Below, in pieces: positions 15,716 through 24,091 of a DNA stretch of 64,000 nucleotides (positions are counted from its first letter, which is position 1; every line of letters begins with the position of its first letter). This stretch comes from Bog-159 sp963707465 (GTDB taxonomy: Bacteria; Acidobacteriota; Terriglobia; Bryobacterales; Bryobacteraceae): NCBI GenBank assembly GCA_963707465.1, contig CAVPQK010000028.1, forward strand, positions 1-64,000, written 5' to 3'. The translations under genes and the position numbers were made by a program. The notes below the pieces were generated by a model. It was not told the DNA's origin. It saw only the letters and a program-made list of their open reading frames with translations, and ran no database searches.

Positions 15716-16452
15716 GCGTTGCTGACAAGGCTCTTGGTGTTGGCCTCCACGCCCGACGCCAACAGCAGCACCAGGCCGAAACAGGCGGTCACCAGCAGAC
15801 TGACGCCGATGCCCGGCGATCCGGAGCTGAGTTTCAGGAGCCCGTTGAGCAGGGAGATGGAGTAGGTCAGCGGGTTTACCCACATGACGATCTTGATCCA
15901 GCCGTGGGCGGTAGCCATGGGAAACAAGGAGCCGGAAACCATCCACATGGGCACCAGCAGCAGGTTCATGATGGCGTGGAAGCCGGCGGTGGAAGACATG
16001 CGCCAGGCGATCACGAAGCCCAGACCGGTGAGGGTGAAGGAAACCAGGAACACGGCGGCGATTACGGCGAGCACCTCGGTGATGCCAATGGAAACGCCCG
16101 CCAGCGGCGCGAACGCCAGGAAGATGAGGCCCTGAATCCAGGCCAGCGTGGCGGAGCCCAGGATCTTGCCCAACACCAGGCTGGTGCGGGAGGCGGGCGA
16201 GACCAGCATAGAAAGCAGAAATCCTTCGCGGCGATCTTCGATGATTGAAATGGTGGAGAAGATCGCCGAGAACAGCACGGTCAACACCAGCGCGCCGGCG
16301 AAGAAGCGGCCCAGGTCGCCGGAACCGGAGCCGATGATCAACCAGAACACCAGCGGCGAGGCGACCACGCCCAGCACACGGCTCTTCTGCCTCCAGAAGC
16401 GCACCAATTCGCGCTGCCACAGCGTGACAACCGGCAACCAGAAATTATTCAA
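15712..16452 (-). CDS. ABC-2 type transporter permease
   Basis: A 246-residue permease of the ABC-2 family with about six hydrophobic spans (VLGVVASPLVFWLIIG, ALVLTVLFSAIFSTISII, VLAVIAAVFLVSFTLTGLGF, IMNLLLVPMWMVSGSLF and others). The RREGFLLSMLVSPASR loop is the conserved coupling segment. It overlaps both neighbours: the ATP-binding subunit by eight bases and Sco by four. Position between heme O synthase and Sco suggests an oxidase-assembly or heme/copper-related exporter, as seen for similar gene pairs in Acidobacteria; the substrate is not known. Confidence 0.9.
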   Translation of the reverse strand: MNNFWLPVVTLWQRELVRFWRQKSRVLGVVASPLVFWLIIGSGSGDLGRFFAGALVLTVLFSAIFSTISIIEDRREGFLLSMLVSPASRTSLVLGKILGSATLAWIQGLIFLAFAPLAGVSIGITEVLAVIAAVFLVSFTLTGLGFVIAWRMSSTAGFHAIMNLLLVPMWMVSGSLFPMATAHGWIKIVMWVNPLTYSISLLNGLLKLSSGSPGIGVSLLVTACFGLVLLLASGVEANTKSLVSNA

Positions 16453-17362
16453 TCAAAGCTCCTGTCTCGCGAACGAATACATCTTCGAGCGTGGGCTTGT
16501 GCAGCGCCACGGAATCGATGGCGCCGGGGAAAGCCTCCACCACCTCGGTGATGAAGCGGTGTCCATTGGCAATTTCCACGCGCAGCACGCCGTCCATGAC
16601 CACCGGCTTCAGGTTGAAGCGGTTCTGGATGCGGGCGGCCAGATCGGCGGCCCCCGCCGTCTCCGCCGCCGATAACACCACTACGTCTCCGCCGATGCGC
16701 GAACGCAGATGCGCGGGCGTGCCCTCGGCCACCACGTGGCCCTGATGCAACAAGGCCAGGCGGTCGCAGCGGTCGGCTTCATCCAGAATATGGGTGGTCA
16801 ACAGAATGGTGACGCCTTCGCGGCTGCGCAACTCTTCCACATATTGCCAGAGTTCGCGGCGCGCGCCGGGGTCCAGGCCCGTGGAGGCTTCGTCCATCAA
16901 GAGCACGACCGGGCGGTGCAGCAGTCCTTTGGCGATTTCGACGCGGCGCTTCAAGCCGCCGGAGAGGGTTTCCACGATATCATTGCGCCGATCGGCCAGG
17001 CCCAGGCGCTCGGTCACCTGCGCCATGCGGTCGCGGAGCTGGGGACCGGAAAGGCCGTGCAGATGGCCCTGGGCGCGCAGGTTCTCGGCGACGGTCAGGG
17101 CTTTATCGAGGCTTTGGGTCTGGAATACCACGCCGATCGAGCGGCGCACGGCAGCGGGATCGCGCGCGACATCGTGGCCGGCCACTTCAGCGCGGCCGCC
17201 GGTGGGCGCCATCATGGTGGAGAGGATGCGGAAGAGCGTGGATTTCCCGCCTCCGTTCGGCCCTAACAAGCCGAAGATCTCGCCCGCCTTGACTTCGAAG
17301 TTGACATTCGAAAGCGCCAGGCGAGATCCGTACTGATGGCTCAGGTTGTCGGCGAGAATCAC
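16445..17362 (-). CDS. ABC transporter ATP-binding protein
   Basis: A 305-residue ATPase partner of the permease. Walker A is LLGPNGGGKST, the signature is ETLSGGLKRRVEIAKGL, Walker B is VVLLMDEASTGLDPG and the switch histidine is in LTTHILDEADRCD. After about residue 220 comes an extension with a small regulatory domain (EGTPAHLRSRIGGDVV, then VMDGVLRVEIANG) and a last LEDVFV motif, common in ABC-2 exporters. The ATG at 17362 overlaps the ctaB stop. Its substrate is unknown. Confidence 0.93.
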   Translation of the reverse strand: MILADNLSHQYGSRLALSNVNFEVKAGEIFGLLGPNGGGKSTLFRILSTMMAPTGGRAEVAGHDVARDPAAVRRSIGVVFQTQSLDKALTVAENLRAQGHLHGLSGPQLRDRMAQVTERLGLADRRNDIVETLSGGLKRRVEIAKGLLHRPVVLLMDEASTGLDPGARRELWQYVEELRSREGVTILLTTHILDEADRCDRLALLHQGHVVAEGTPAHLRSRIGGDVVVLSAAETAGAADLAARIQNRFNLKPVVMDGVLRVEIANGHRFITEVVEAFPGAIDSVALHKPTLEDVFVRETGALIE

Positions 17363-18237
17363 AATCCAGGTCTATCCAACAGCATCAGCCCGTAGATCAG
17401 CGGAAGGTAAAAAACAGAAACCATCAAAACGTTGCGGGCGCGCATTATGGTGCGATCGAGAGCCACCCGCACACCGGAGTACAGGAAATAAAGACCGAGC
17501 AAGAGGGCACCTATCAAGTAGATGCGCCCCGACATGCCCAGGATGCTGGGCGCCAGGCTGACGGGAATGAGGGCCAGCCCGTAGAGCACAATCTGACGCG
17601 CCGTGGAGCGGCCATCCGGCTCGACCACGGGGAGCATGCGGATGCCGGCGCGCGCGTAGTCTTCGCGATACATCCAGGCGATCGAATAGAAGTGGGGGAA
17701 CTGCCAGAGAAACAGAATCGCGAACAGCACCCAGGCTTCACTGGTGATGGAGCCGTGCGCGGCGGCGAAGCCGATCATGGGCGGCATGGCTCCGGGGAAT
17801 GCGCCAATCGTGGTGGAAAGCCACGAGCGGCTCTTGAGCGGCGTGTAGAGAAACAGGTAGCTGAGCAGGGTGAACAGGCCCAGCAGCGCGGCCAACAGGT
17901 TGACGCCCAACCAGAGGTCGGCGAAACCGGCCAGCGACAGCGCTACGCCGAATGCCAGGGCGCGCGGCGCGGCGATGCGGCCCGAGGGAATGGGGCGATC
18001 CGCGGTGCGGCGCATGTGGCGATCGGCGTCGCGTTCGGACCACTGGTTGAGGGCGGCCGTTCCGGACGCGATCAGTCCGGTGCCCAGGATGGTGTGCAGC
18101 AGGCCCATCCAGGGGATGGCCGCGGCAAAAGCCCACCAGCCGCCGGCTTTAGGCAGACCGAAGAAGTAGCCGATGCCGGTGCTCATCAGGATGAGCCAGG
18201 TGATGCGCGGCTTGGTGAGCTCGATGTAGTCTTTCAT
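17359..18237 (-). CDS. ctaB: Protoheme IX farnesyltransferase (heme O synthase)
   Basis: A 292-residue membrane prenyltransferase that adds a farnesyl group to heme B, giving heme O for terminal oxidases. The start DYIELTKPRITWLILMSTG, the first aspartate-rich motif in NQWSERDADRHMRRTADRPI and a second in SIAWMYREDYARAGIRMLP are present, with about eight hydrophobic spans. It heads the chain ctaB, ABC ATPase, ABC permease, Sco and DUF420, coupled by 4-8 base overlaps. The length is typical. A double-hairpin repeat at 18258-18297 separates it from the gene upstream. Confidence 0.94.
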   Translation of the reverse strand: MKDYIELTKPRITWLILMSTGIGYFFGLPKAGGWWAFAAAIPWMGLLHTILGTGLIASGTAALNQWSERDADRHMRRTADRPIPSGRIAAPRALAFGVALSLAGFADLWLGVNLLAALLGLFTLLSYLFLYTPLKSRSWLSTTIGAFPGAMPPMIGFAAAHGSITSEAWVLFAILFLWQFPHFYSIAWMYREDYARAGIRMLPVVEPDGRSTARQIVLYGLALIPVSLAPSILGMSGRIYLIGALLLGLYFLYSGVRVALDRTIMRARNVLMVSVFYLPLIYGLMLLDRPGL

Positions 18238-18257
18238 TTTCCTCGCGCCACGAAAAG

Positions 18258-18297
18258 GGCCGAGAAGAGTCTCGGCCGGCAGGCAAGAGTGCCTGCC
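18258..18297. repeat. Double-hairpin intergenic repeat B
   Basis: Stem GGCCGAG/CTCGGCC (18258-18277) and stem GGCAGGCA/TGCCTGCC (18278-18297), then CCCAC. It lies in the 69-base gap between the genes at 18307 and 18237; as both read leftward it could attenuate or stabilise the transcript. Confidence 0.7.
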
Positions 18298-18306
18298 CCA
18301 CGCTGA

Positions 18307-19005
18307 TTATTTCTTGTAGGTCAGGTCGACGGTCTTAGTGTCGTTCGCGCCGACGGTGATCTGCTGGTCCACCGGGCCGTAGGTTTCATGGACGGCTTCC
18401 AGCGTGTAGGTCCCGGCGGGCAGATTCTTGATGGTAAACGTGCCATCGTCGCCCGTCACCGCGAAAAACGGATGGTGCACCACGGCGATATACGCGCGCA
18501 TCCAGGGATGGACGTTGCATTTTACGGGAATCATCACTTCTTCGCGCGGGAAGCTCTTGGTCTTGGTGTCGCCCTTGGGCGGCTGCGATTCGTTCCATTC
18601 CTGGTTGATCTTGGGCAGCGGATGGATGTTGTGGTTGGTCGGATCGTCGTTCTTAATATCGATGGGCTGGTTGGTCATCACGGCCAGGACGTGCGGCGTG
18701 TACATACAGCCCTTTTGATCGATCTCGGCGTGCGCCGTGGGCGTGGGCCACGCCTTGGCGGGCAGCCCGGACTTGATCCACACGAATGTGTATTTCAATG
18801 TGCCATTGGCATTGACGATGGCCGTCTCGCTCTTTTGCGGCGTGGTATGGGCACGCTGGCAGGCCGGATTCGCCGACATGTCGATGGTTCTCGCCACGGG
18901 CTTCGTGCCGATGAAGACGACCTTTCCGGTGACCGTGGCCGCATTGGCCTCCCCAGCGAGGAGCAGAGCGAAAACCGCTCCGCACGGGATTAGCAGACTC
19001 TTCAT
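18307..19005 (-). CDS. Exported protein with cupredoxin-like and carboxypeptidase-regulatory domains
   Basis: A 232-residue periplasmic protein with a signal peptide (LIPCGAVFALLLAGEANA). The first part has CxRAH and a TYVW-like strand; the middle shows NDDPTNHNIHP and, after a lysine-rich loop, PVKCNVHPWMRAYIAVV, the pattern of a plastocyanin-like copper site (H, C, H, M). The end (TGDDGTFTIKNLPAGTYTLEAVHE) is a carboxypeptidase-regulatory domain. It lies between the octaheme cytochrome and ctaB, so it may carry electrons or stabilise the cytochrome complex. The copper-binding reading is inference. Confidence 0.8.
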   Translation of the reverse strand: MKSLLIPCGAVFALLLAGEANAATVTGKVVFIGTKPVARTIDMSANPACQRAHTTPQKSETAIVNANGTLKYTFVWIKSGLPAKAWPTPTAHAEIDQKGCMYTPHVLAVMTNQPIDIKNDDPTNHNIHPLPKINQEWNESQPPKGDTKTKSFPREEVMIPVKCNVHPWMRAYIAVVHHPFFAVTGDDGTFTIKNLPAGTYTLEAVHETYGPVDQQITVGANDTKTVDLTYKK

Positions 19006-19035
19006 GAACAGCTCCTTTTTCGAAATGGGTATTAG

Positions 19036-22000
19036 CTATTGCGATGCACCGGCGCTCGCCCGCAGGCGAGTCAATTCCTCCGGCGTGAATTGGAACATGT
19101 ATCGTACCAACAATTGAGCCTGGTCCTTATTATATCCGTTGAAACTGGCCGGCGTGGGACCGGCGAAGACCATGCGGCCCTGCTCCTCGCGGAACAGGCC
19201 GGACGGCATGGCGGTGCCCGGGCTCATCATGGCCGGGTCCAGCATCCAACGCCGCGCCCAGCCGGGCTTCAGGCGCTCCTTGGCCAGCAGGAAATTCGGC
19301 GCGGTGGCGTGCGCGTCATGCTTCGGATCGCCGGTGGCATGGCACTTCAGGCAAGGCGCGCCTTCGCTCGAGAACAACTGGCGCGCCATGGTGCGCTCCT
19401 GATCGGTGAGCGGCTCCAGCCGGTCGGCGATATACGGTTCGGCCTGCGACGACATGGCCGCGAAGAACCGCACGATTTTCTGGATCTCTCCATCGGAGAA
19501 ATAGAAGGTGGGCATGCGCGCCTTCAGGTAGCGGCGCACACCGTCCCGATCCATCTCGTCCGGCTTCTCGGTCAGCGAAGGATTGTTCAGGAAGCCCATC
19601 AACCATTCGGGATTGGTGCGCGCGCCCTCGCCAATCAGAGTGGGCGGCCGCTGATCCTTCCAATCGGGATCCTGGTAACGCGGCAGGGTCATGAACACGG
19701 TGGTCTGCCCCACGTGAACCTGATGGCATCCCATGCAGTTGTATTTGCGGACCACCCACCAGCCATCGATGATGTCGCGGCGCTGGTCGCCCGGATTGTA
19801 AAAATAACGCGCAGGGATATTAGGATCGACGGAGCCGAGCAGGAAGGTGGTGAGCTGATCGATCTCGGGCTTCGACAAGTTGAAGTTCGGCATTTTCAGC
19901 CGGTCGAGCTTGGCCTTTTCTTTTCCCTCGTCGTAAAAAGCGGGATTCTGCAGCTTATGTTCGAAGAAGCCTTTGTGCGTATACCAGCCGTCGCGCTCGG
20001 CATCGTGGCCCTTGAGGGCGAAATCCAGGCGCTCGATGGGCTTGGTGCCTTCCTTGGTCAGCTCCGTGCCGATGCGCTGTTCTTCCTCCAGGCCGGCGAT
20101 CTCATGGCAACCGGCGCAGCCGTAGAAGCGCACCAGGAACTGGCCGCGCGCCTTGAGGCTGGGATCGTCGACAAAATCGGCGTTGGCATAGGTGGCGTCC
20201 GGGTGTTTGCGGGTCTCCAGGTAACTGGCGATGTCGCGCGCCTCGGCTTCAGTCAGCCGCAAGCTGGGCATGGGAGTCATCTGCATCACGAGGAGCTGAT
20301 GGCCATCGTTGGGGCACTTGTCGTGATCCAGATCGAAGACGAAAGGCTGGCCGGCGCGCTTGTAGTCTTCCGCGGTGATATCTTTCTTCTCAAACGGACA
20401 ATAGGGCAGCGTGCGCTGGCGCGGGTTGTGGACCCAGCGGACCAGGTAATCGTAGTTGTCTTTTTCGCCCACGCGGCTGAGATTCGCGGCGAACGTGCCG
20501 CCCTGTTTTTCGGTATCCTCGCCCATCGAATGGCAGGCCATACAGCCGCGGGTTTCGAAAGCCTCTTTGCCCTTTTCGGGATCGCCGGGCGGCTGGTGCG
20601 CCAAATCGCCGGTTACGCCGGATTGCCAAATGAACGCGGATATGGCGCGAATTTCGCCGTCATCCAGGCGGAAGGTGGGCATCTTGGTGCCCGGACGCCA
20701 GGCGTGCGGATCCTTGAGCCAAACCGGCAGCCACTCCTTGTGCATCTTCATGCGCACTTCCTTGAGGCTGGGGCCGACCTTCTTGATCTCGCGCACCAGG
20801 CTGCGGGCGCGATCGTCATACTGTTCCATTTTGGCGTCGAGACCGCTGATGCGCACCTTTAAATCGTTGGCGTGTTGATAATACTTCTGGGCTTCGTCAT
20901 TATCGGGAGTATTGTCGCCCTTGGTGGTGGAGAAACCGATTTCGCGCGTCCACTCGGCTTTCTGCTGGGTCAACTGGCGGATATCCTGGTTGACCGCGGA
21001 AAGCTCGTCCGGATCGCGATCGAAGCCTTCGTAGCGGTGGCAGGCCATGCAGCCGCGCAGGCGGAAAATTTCGCGGCCGGCATCCAGCGTATCGGCCATT
21101 TCGGTGACGATTTCCTGAGAGTGGCACTGCTGGCAGCCCGCTTCCAGATTTTCCGGTTTATGCAGCGGCCAGAGCCAGTGTTCGTTGTAGCCATGCGCCT
21201 TCTCGATACTGGTCAAGGCGACGCCATTGCCGCCGTGGCAGGGCGTACAGCCGAACTTTTCGGGATCGTGGATTTTCAGCAACTCGCGTTTGGGATGGCT
21301 GATGAAGGCTTCCTCGCCGCCCATGGCGGCTTTGGTGAGCGTCACCGGCTCTTCGGTTCCCATGTGGCAGGATTCGCAGCGGTCCACCAAGTCCACGTCC
21401 TTCACATGGATCTGGCGGATGCCGACTTCGAAGATCGACATCTTGTTCCGCAGGCCGTTCAACGTGTCGGCACTCACGTCGGAGATGCGATCGGTCAGAT
21501 ACTTGTCGCGCTTGGCGCGGAGCTCGGTGGCGGGCTTCAAGAGATCGACGCGCTTCTGCAGCAGCGAAGCTTTTTCCGCCTTCCAGTCTTGAAGGGTCTT
21601 ATCCATCTTGGCGAAGTCCATGGGCACCGGGTCAACCCCGGGCAGCTTTACTTTGTGGACTTCCTTCTTCAGCTCTTCGATCTCCTTGCGCATCGATTCC
21701 TTGCTGCTCTGGCTCTTGGTGATCTCGATCTGATAGGTGAGCGCGCCCACGTGGCCGCGCACTTCCTGAAACGGCTCGTTCAGGGCCAACGCCCAGGGCA
21801 CCAACTGCTGGTTTACCCGGCGATCGATCTCGGCCACCTGGGGCATGACCGACTTCTCGGCTGCCTGCATCTGCCGGTCGAGATCCTGGTAGTCCGGGGA
21901 CGATTTGATCTGGGTCTCGGACTTCTGCTCATTGGGCAGCGTTTCCTTCAGGTACTTCGAGTAAACCTTCGCGAAGCGCGCCTCGTAACCTTTCCATGGC

Positions 22001-22122
22001 CGCGTGCCATAGACTTCGTCGTACAATGCCCAGCCGAGCGAAAGCAGCAGCAGCGCCGAGGAAATGAACAAGGGCCTGCTTAAGGATGAATGGACGACTG
22101 GGTCCTTATCTTGATCGGTCAT
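19036..22122 (-). CDS. Large membrane-anchored octaheme cytochrome c
   Basis: A 1028-residue protein with one N-terminal span (PLFISSALLLLSLGWALY) and a periplasmic body. Residues about 90-220 form a charged coiled coil. Eight CxxCH sites follow: CESCH and CTPCH (about 250-290), CQQCH (330), CMACH (355), CMACH (526), CAGCH (668), CMGCH (795) and CLKCH (925). A second coiled segment splits the fourth and fifth hemes. Repeated MPxF and MPxL turns after the CxxCH units give the methionine ligands of mono-heme cytochrome c domains. The stop overlaps nothing, but the downstream cytochrome b gene starts inside its end by a coupled ATGA at 22119-22122 on the upstream side. It probably replaces cytochrome c1 in this bc-type complex. 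Confidence 0.9.
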   Translation of the reverse strand: MTDQDKDPVVHSSLSRPLFISSALLLLSLGWALYDEVYGTRPWKGYEARFAKVYSKYLKETLPNEQKSETQIKSSPDYQDLDRQMQAAEKSVMPQVAEIDRRVNQQLVPWALALNEPFQEVRGHVGALTYQIEITKSQSSKESMRKEIEELKKEVHKVKLPGVDPVPMDFAKMDKTLQDWKAEKASLLQKRVDLLKPATELRAKRDKYLTDRISDVSADTLNGLRNKMSIFEVGIRQIHVKDVDLVDRCESCHMGTEEPVTLTKAAMGGEEAFISHPKRELLKIHDPEKFGCTPCHGGNGVALTSIEKAHGYNEHWLWPLHKPENLEAGCQQCHSQEIVTEMADTLDAGREIFRLRGCMACHRYEGFDRDPDELSAVNQDIRQLTQQKAEWTREIGFSTTKGDNTPDNDEAQKYYQHANDLKVRISGLDAKMEQYDDRARSLVREIKKVGPSLKEVRMKMHKEWLPVWLKDPHAWRPGTKMPTFRLDDGEIRAISAFIWQSGVTGDLAHQPPGDPEKGKEAFETRGCMACHSMGEDTEKQGGTFAANLSRVGEKDNYDYLVRWVHNPRQRTLPYCPFEKKDITAEDYKRAGQPFVFDLDHDKCPNDGHQLLVMQMTPMPSLRLTEAEARDIASYLETRKHPDATYANADFVDDPSLKARGQFLVRFYGCAGCHEIAGLEEEQRIGTELTKEGTKPIERLDFALKGHDAERDGWYTHKGFFEHKLQNPAFYDEGKEKAKLDRLKMPNFNLSKPEIDQLTTFLLGSVDPNIPARYFYNPGDQRRDIIDGWWVVRKYNCMGCHQVHVGQTTVFMTLPRYQDPDWKDQRPPTLIGEGARTNPEWLMGFLNNPSLTEKPDEMDRDGVRRYLKARMPTFYFSDGEIQKIVRFFAAMSSQAEPYIADRLEPLTDQERTMARQLFSSEGAPCLKCHATGDPKHDAHATAPNFLLAKERLKPGWARRWMLDPAMMSPGTAMPSGLFREEQGRMVFAGPTPASFNGYNKDQAQLLVRYMFQFTPEELTRLRASAGASQ

Positions 22123-23054
22123 ATGTTGAACCAGGGAGTAATCCAGACGTATTTGATGCGAAACACCAGGCGCAACAACATTTTCACCGGCAGCAACAGC
22201 ATCAGGATGAGGAACACCTGCATGACCGAATACTGCAGCAGGGTCATGCGCGCGTAAATCTTCCGGGCGAAAGCGGTGAGGGTGATGAGCTTGTGCATGC
22301 CGATCCAGGCGCCGACGAAATAAATGCCCATCACGATGCCGCCGAAGATCAGCTTGCCGATGCGTCCGGTGATGCCGAAGAGATCAGGCAAGTCGCGGTT
22401 CACTTCGAAGATCAGGCGGTTGTGGTCCCACGTGACGCCGGGCCAGAACCACATCCAGCCAGGGCCGCGAATGATGGTGCCGATGACGATCATGCTGACC
22501 CAGAGCGCGATGAAGCCGAACAGGAATGTCAGAATCGAGAATTTGCGCTGCTTGTAAGTGTAATAGCCGTTGCCCAGGGGATTGGCGTCGATATAGGGAA
22601 TCACCATCAGGCCGATGATGATCAGGCTGGGGAAGACCACGCCCGCCATCCAGGGATCGAAGTAGACCAGCATTTCCTGCAGGCCGAGGAAGTACCAGGG
22701 CGCTTTGGCGGGATTCATGGTCAGGGTGGGATTGGCGGGTTCTTCGAGCGGGGCGTTCAGCGTGATGGACCAAACCATCAAAATGACGGTGACGATGATG
22801 GCTGCCAGGAATTCGATGCGCAGCAGGTAGGGCCAGACGTGCACATCGCGGGCCCAGCCGGGCTTCCAGGGCTGAGTCTTGCGGTGACTGGTCTTGGCCA
22901 GCGCGGGGTCGGCCTCAAGCTGGCCGATCAGGCGGTCGTTGGCGAAGGCCTGGCGCATCCCGTACCAGGTGTAGAACGGCACCACGAAAAGCAGCAGCAC
23001 GATGGGGACGTTGTCCGGCGTGCTGAAGATTGTCCAAAGTTGGTGAAAATCCAT
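22119..23054 (-). CDS. Cytochrome b C-terminal subunit (subunit IV-like)
   Basis: A 311-residue membrane protein holding the C-terminal half of a split cytochrome b. It has one span near residue 20, then NPTLTMNPAKAPWYFLGLQEM, the counterpart of the quinol-site PEWY/PDWY loop (here APWY), and further spans (FPSLIIIGLMVIPYIDAN, ILTFLFGFIALWVSMIVIG, IGKLIFGGIVMGIYFVGAW, MQVFLILMLLLPVKMLL). The stop overlaps the start of the octaheme cytochrome gene (ATGA), so both are made together. It belongs with the Rieske and cytochrome b genes upstream. The N-terminal extension and the late extra spans make it longer than plant subunit IV. Confidence 0.9.
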   Translation of the reverse strand: MDFHQLWTIFSTPDNVPIVLLLFVVPFYTWYGMRQAFANDRLIGQLEADPALAKTSHRKTQPWKPGWARDVHVWPYLLRIEFLAAIIVTVILMVWSITLNAPLEEPANPTLTMNPAKAPWYFLGLQEMLVYFDPWMAGVVFPSLIIIGLMVIPYIDANPLGNGYYTYKQRKFSILTFLFGFIALWVSMIVIGTIIRGPGWMWFWPGVTWDHNRLIFEVNRDLPDLFGITGRIGKLIFGGIVMGIYFVGAWIGMHKLITLTAFARKIYARMTLLQYSVMQVFLILMLLLPVKMLLRLVFRIKYVWITPWFNI

Positions 23055-23066
23055 AAAAAGCCCGTG

Positions 23067-23128
23067 GCTGGTGGTTGGTGGCTGGTGGCTGGTGGTTTTG
23101 CCAGCACCCAGGACCCAGCACCCAGCAC
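23067..23128. repeat. Two blocks of four heptamers between the cytochrome b genes
   Basis: Block one is GCTGGTG repeated four times with one C to T change (23067-23094); block two is CCAGCAC repeated four times with one change (23101-23128). The blocks are roughly inverted to each other and fill most of the 80-base gap between the two cytochrome b genes. Confidence 0.85.
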
Positions 23129-23134
23129 CTGTCC

Positions 23135-24082
23135 TTAGATTTTTCTCGGTTCCTTGATTTCCGACTCCAGCATGACCGGCGCGGGGCCGGAAATTCCACC
23201 GTCTTTACGCACGCGCCAGAAGTGCACCACCATGAACGTGGAGGCGATGATGGGGATCGCCACGCAATGCCAGATATAGGCGCGCAACAGGGCGTTCGCG
23301 TCCACGATCGAGCCGCCCAGTAGCCCGAAGCGCACATCGTTAAATGGAGTCATGCCCAACATGTGGCCGAAGGGACCGTCGTGCCCCAGCAGCGGTGTGG
23401 CGCGGGCCATGTTGGTTCCCACCGTGACCGCCCAGAAGCCCAGTTGGTCGTCGGGCAAAAGGTACCCGGTGAAGCTGAGCAGCAGGGTCAAAACCAGTAG
23501 CAGCACGCCCACCACCCAGTTGAACTGCCGCGGCGGTTTATACGAACCCGTGAGATAGACGCGGAACATGTGCAGCTCCACCATGATGACCATCAGGTGC
23601 GCGCCCCAGCGGTGCATGTTCCGCAGCAGCTTGCCGAAGGGGACGTCGTGTTCCAGATACAGGATGTCGCGGAAAGCCACGACCTTGGAGGGGTGATAGT
23701 AGAACATCAGCAGCGTGCCGGTGAACACCAGCGTGATGTAGACGTAGAACGTCATGCCGCCCATGCCCCAGGTGTAGTTGTAAGCCACCGCGTCGCGATT
23801 GATTTTGGCGGGATGCAGGTGCAGAAAGACATTGGAGAGCACGCCCAGGGCGCGGCTGCGCGGCGTTTCGTCGTGCTTCACGCGCAGGACCGATTTCCAG
23901 AGGTCGGTCTTTTCGGGCTGCTGCAGCGCCTTAAGCTCTCCGGCCGCGCGTTCGCGCACGGCTTTGCCGCCTTCCAGCAGCGCGGTCATTTTGCTTTTGC
24001 CGTTGGTGCCGTTGGAAGGGGGCGCAGTCGCCCCGCCTGACGTCGATGGGGGCGCTCCGTTTTTTCCGTCAGTTTCAGCCAT
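23135..24082 (-). CDS. Cytochrome b N-terminal subunit (cytochrome b6-like)
   Basis: A 315-residue protein with a long hydrophilic N-terminus (about 95 residues, low complexity then basic) and four spans carrying the two b hemes. Histidine pairs are seen in GKLLRNMHRWGAHLMVIMVELHMF and in AYIWHCVAIPIIASTFMVVHFWR. The spans include MTFYVYITLVFTGTLLMFYY and NWVVGVLLLVLTLLLSFTGY, followed by the LPDDQLGFWAVTV loop. It forms the quinol-oxidising core with the Rieske protein encoded nine bases upstream. Confidence 0.92.
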   Translation of the reverse strand: MAETDGKNGAPPSTSGGATAPPSNGTNGKSKMTALLEGGKAVRERAAGELKALQQPEKTDLWKSVLRVKHDETPRSRALGVLSNVFLHLHPAKINRDAVAYNYTWGMGGMTFYVYITLVFTGTLLMFYYHPSKVVAFRDILYLEHDVPFGKLLRNMHRWGAHLMVIMVELHMFRVYLTGSYKPPRQFNWVVGVLLLVLTLLLSFTGYLLPDDQLGFWAVTVGTNMARATPLLGHDGPFGHMLGMTPFNDVRFGLLGGSIVDANALLRAYIWHCVAIPIIASTFMVVHFWRVRKDGGISGPAPVMLESEIKEPRKI

Positions 24083-24091
24083 GATTACACC

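Noticed and set aside
19039..20862. Plus-strand open frame of 607 codons opposite the octaheme cytochrome
   Set aside because: It is antisense to a gene with eight CxxCH motifs; the translation shows no family pattern and arises from GC-rich codon bias.
20872..22083. Plus-strand frame of 403 codons opposite the cytochrome N-terminus
   Set aside because: Composition is dominated by H, Q, A and G from reverse-complement codon bias, and no start context or neighbours support it.
23067..23128. Heptamer arrays considered as a CRISPR
   Set aside because: Units are seven bases and contiguous, without spacers or cas genes.
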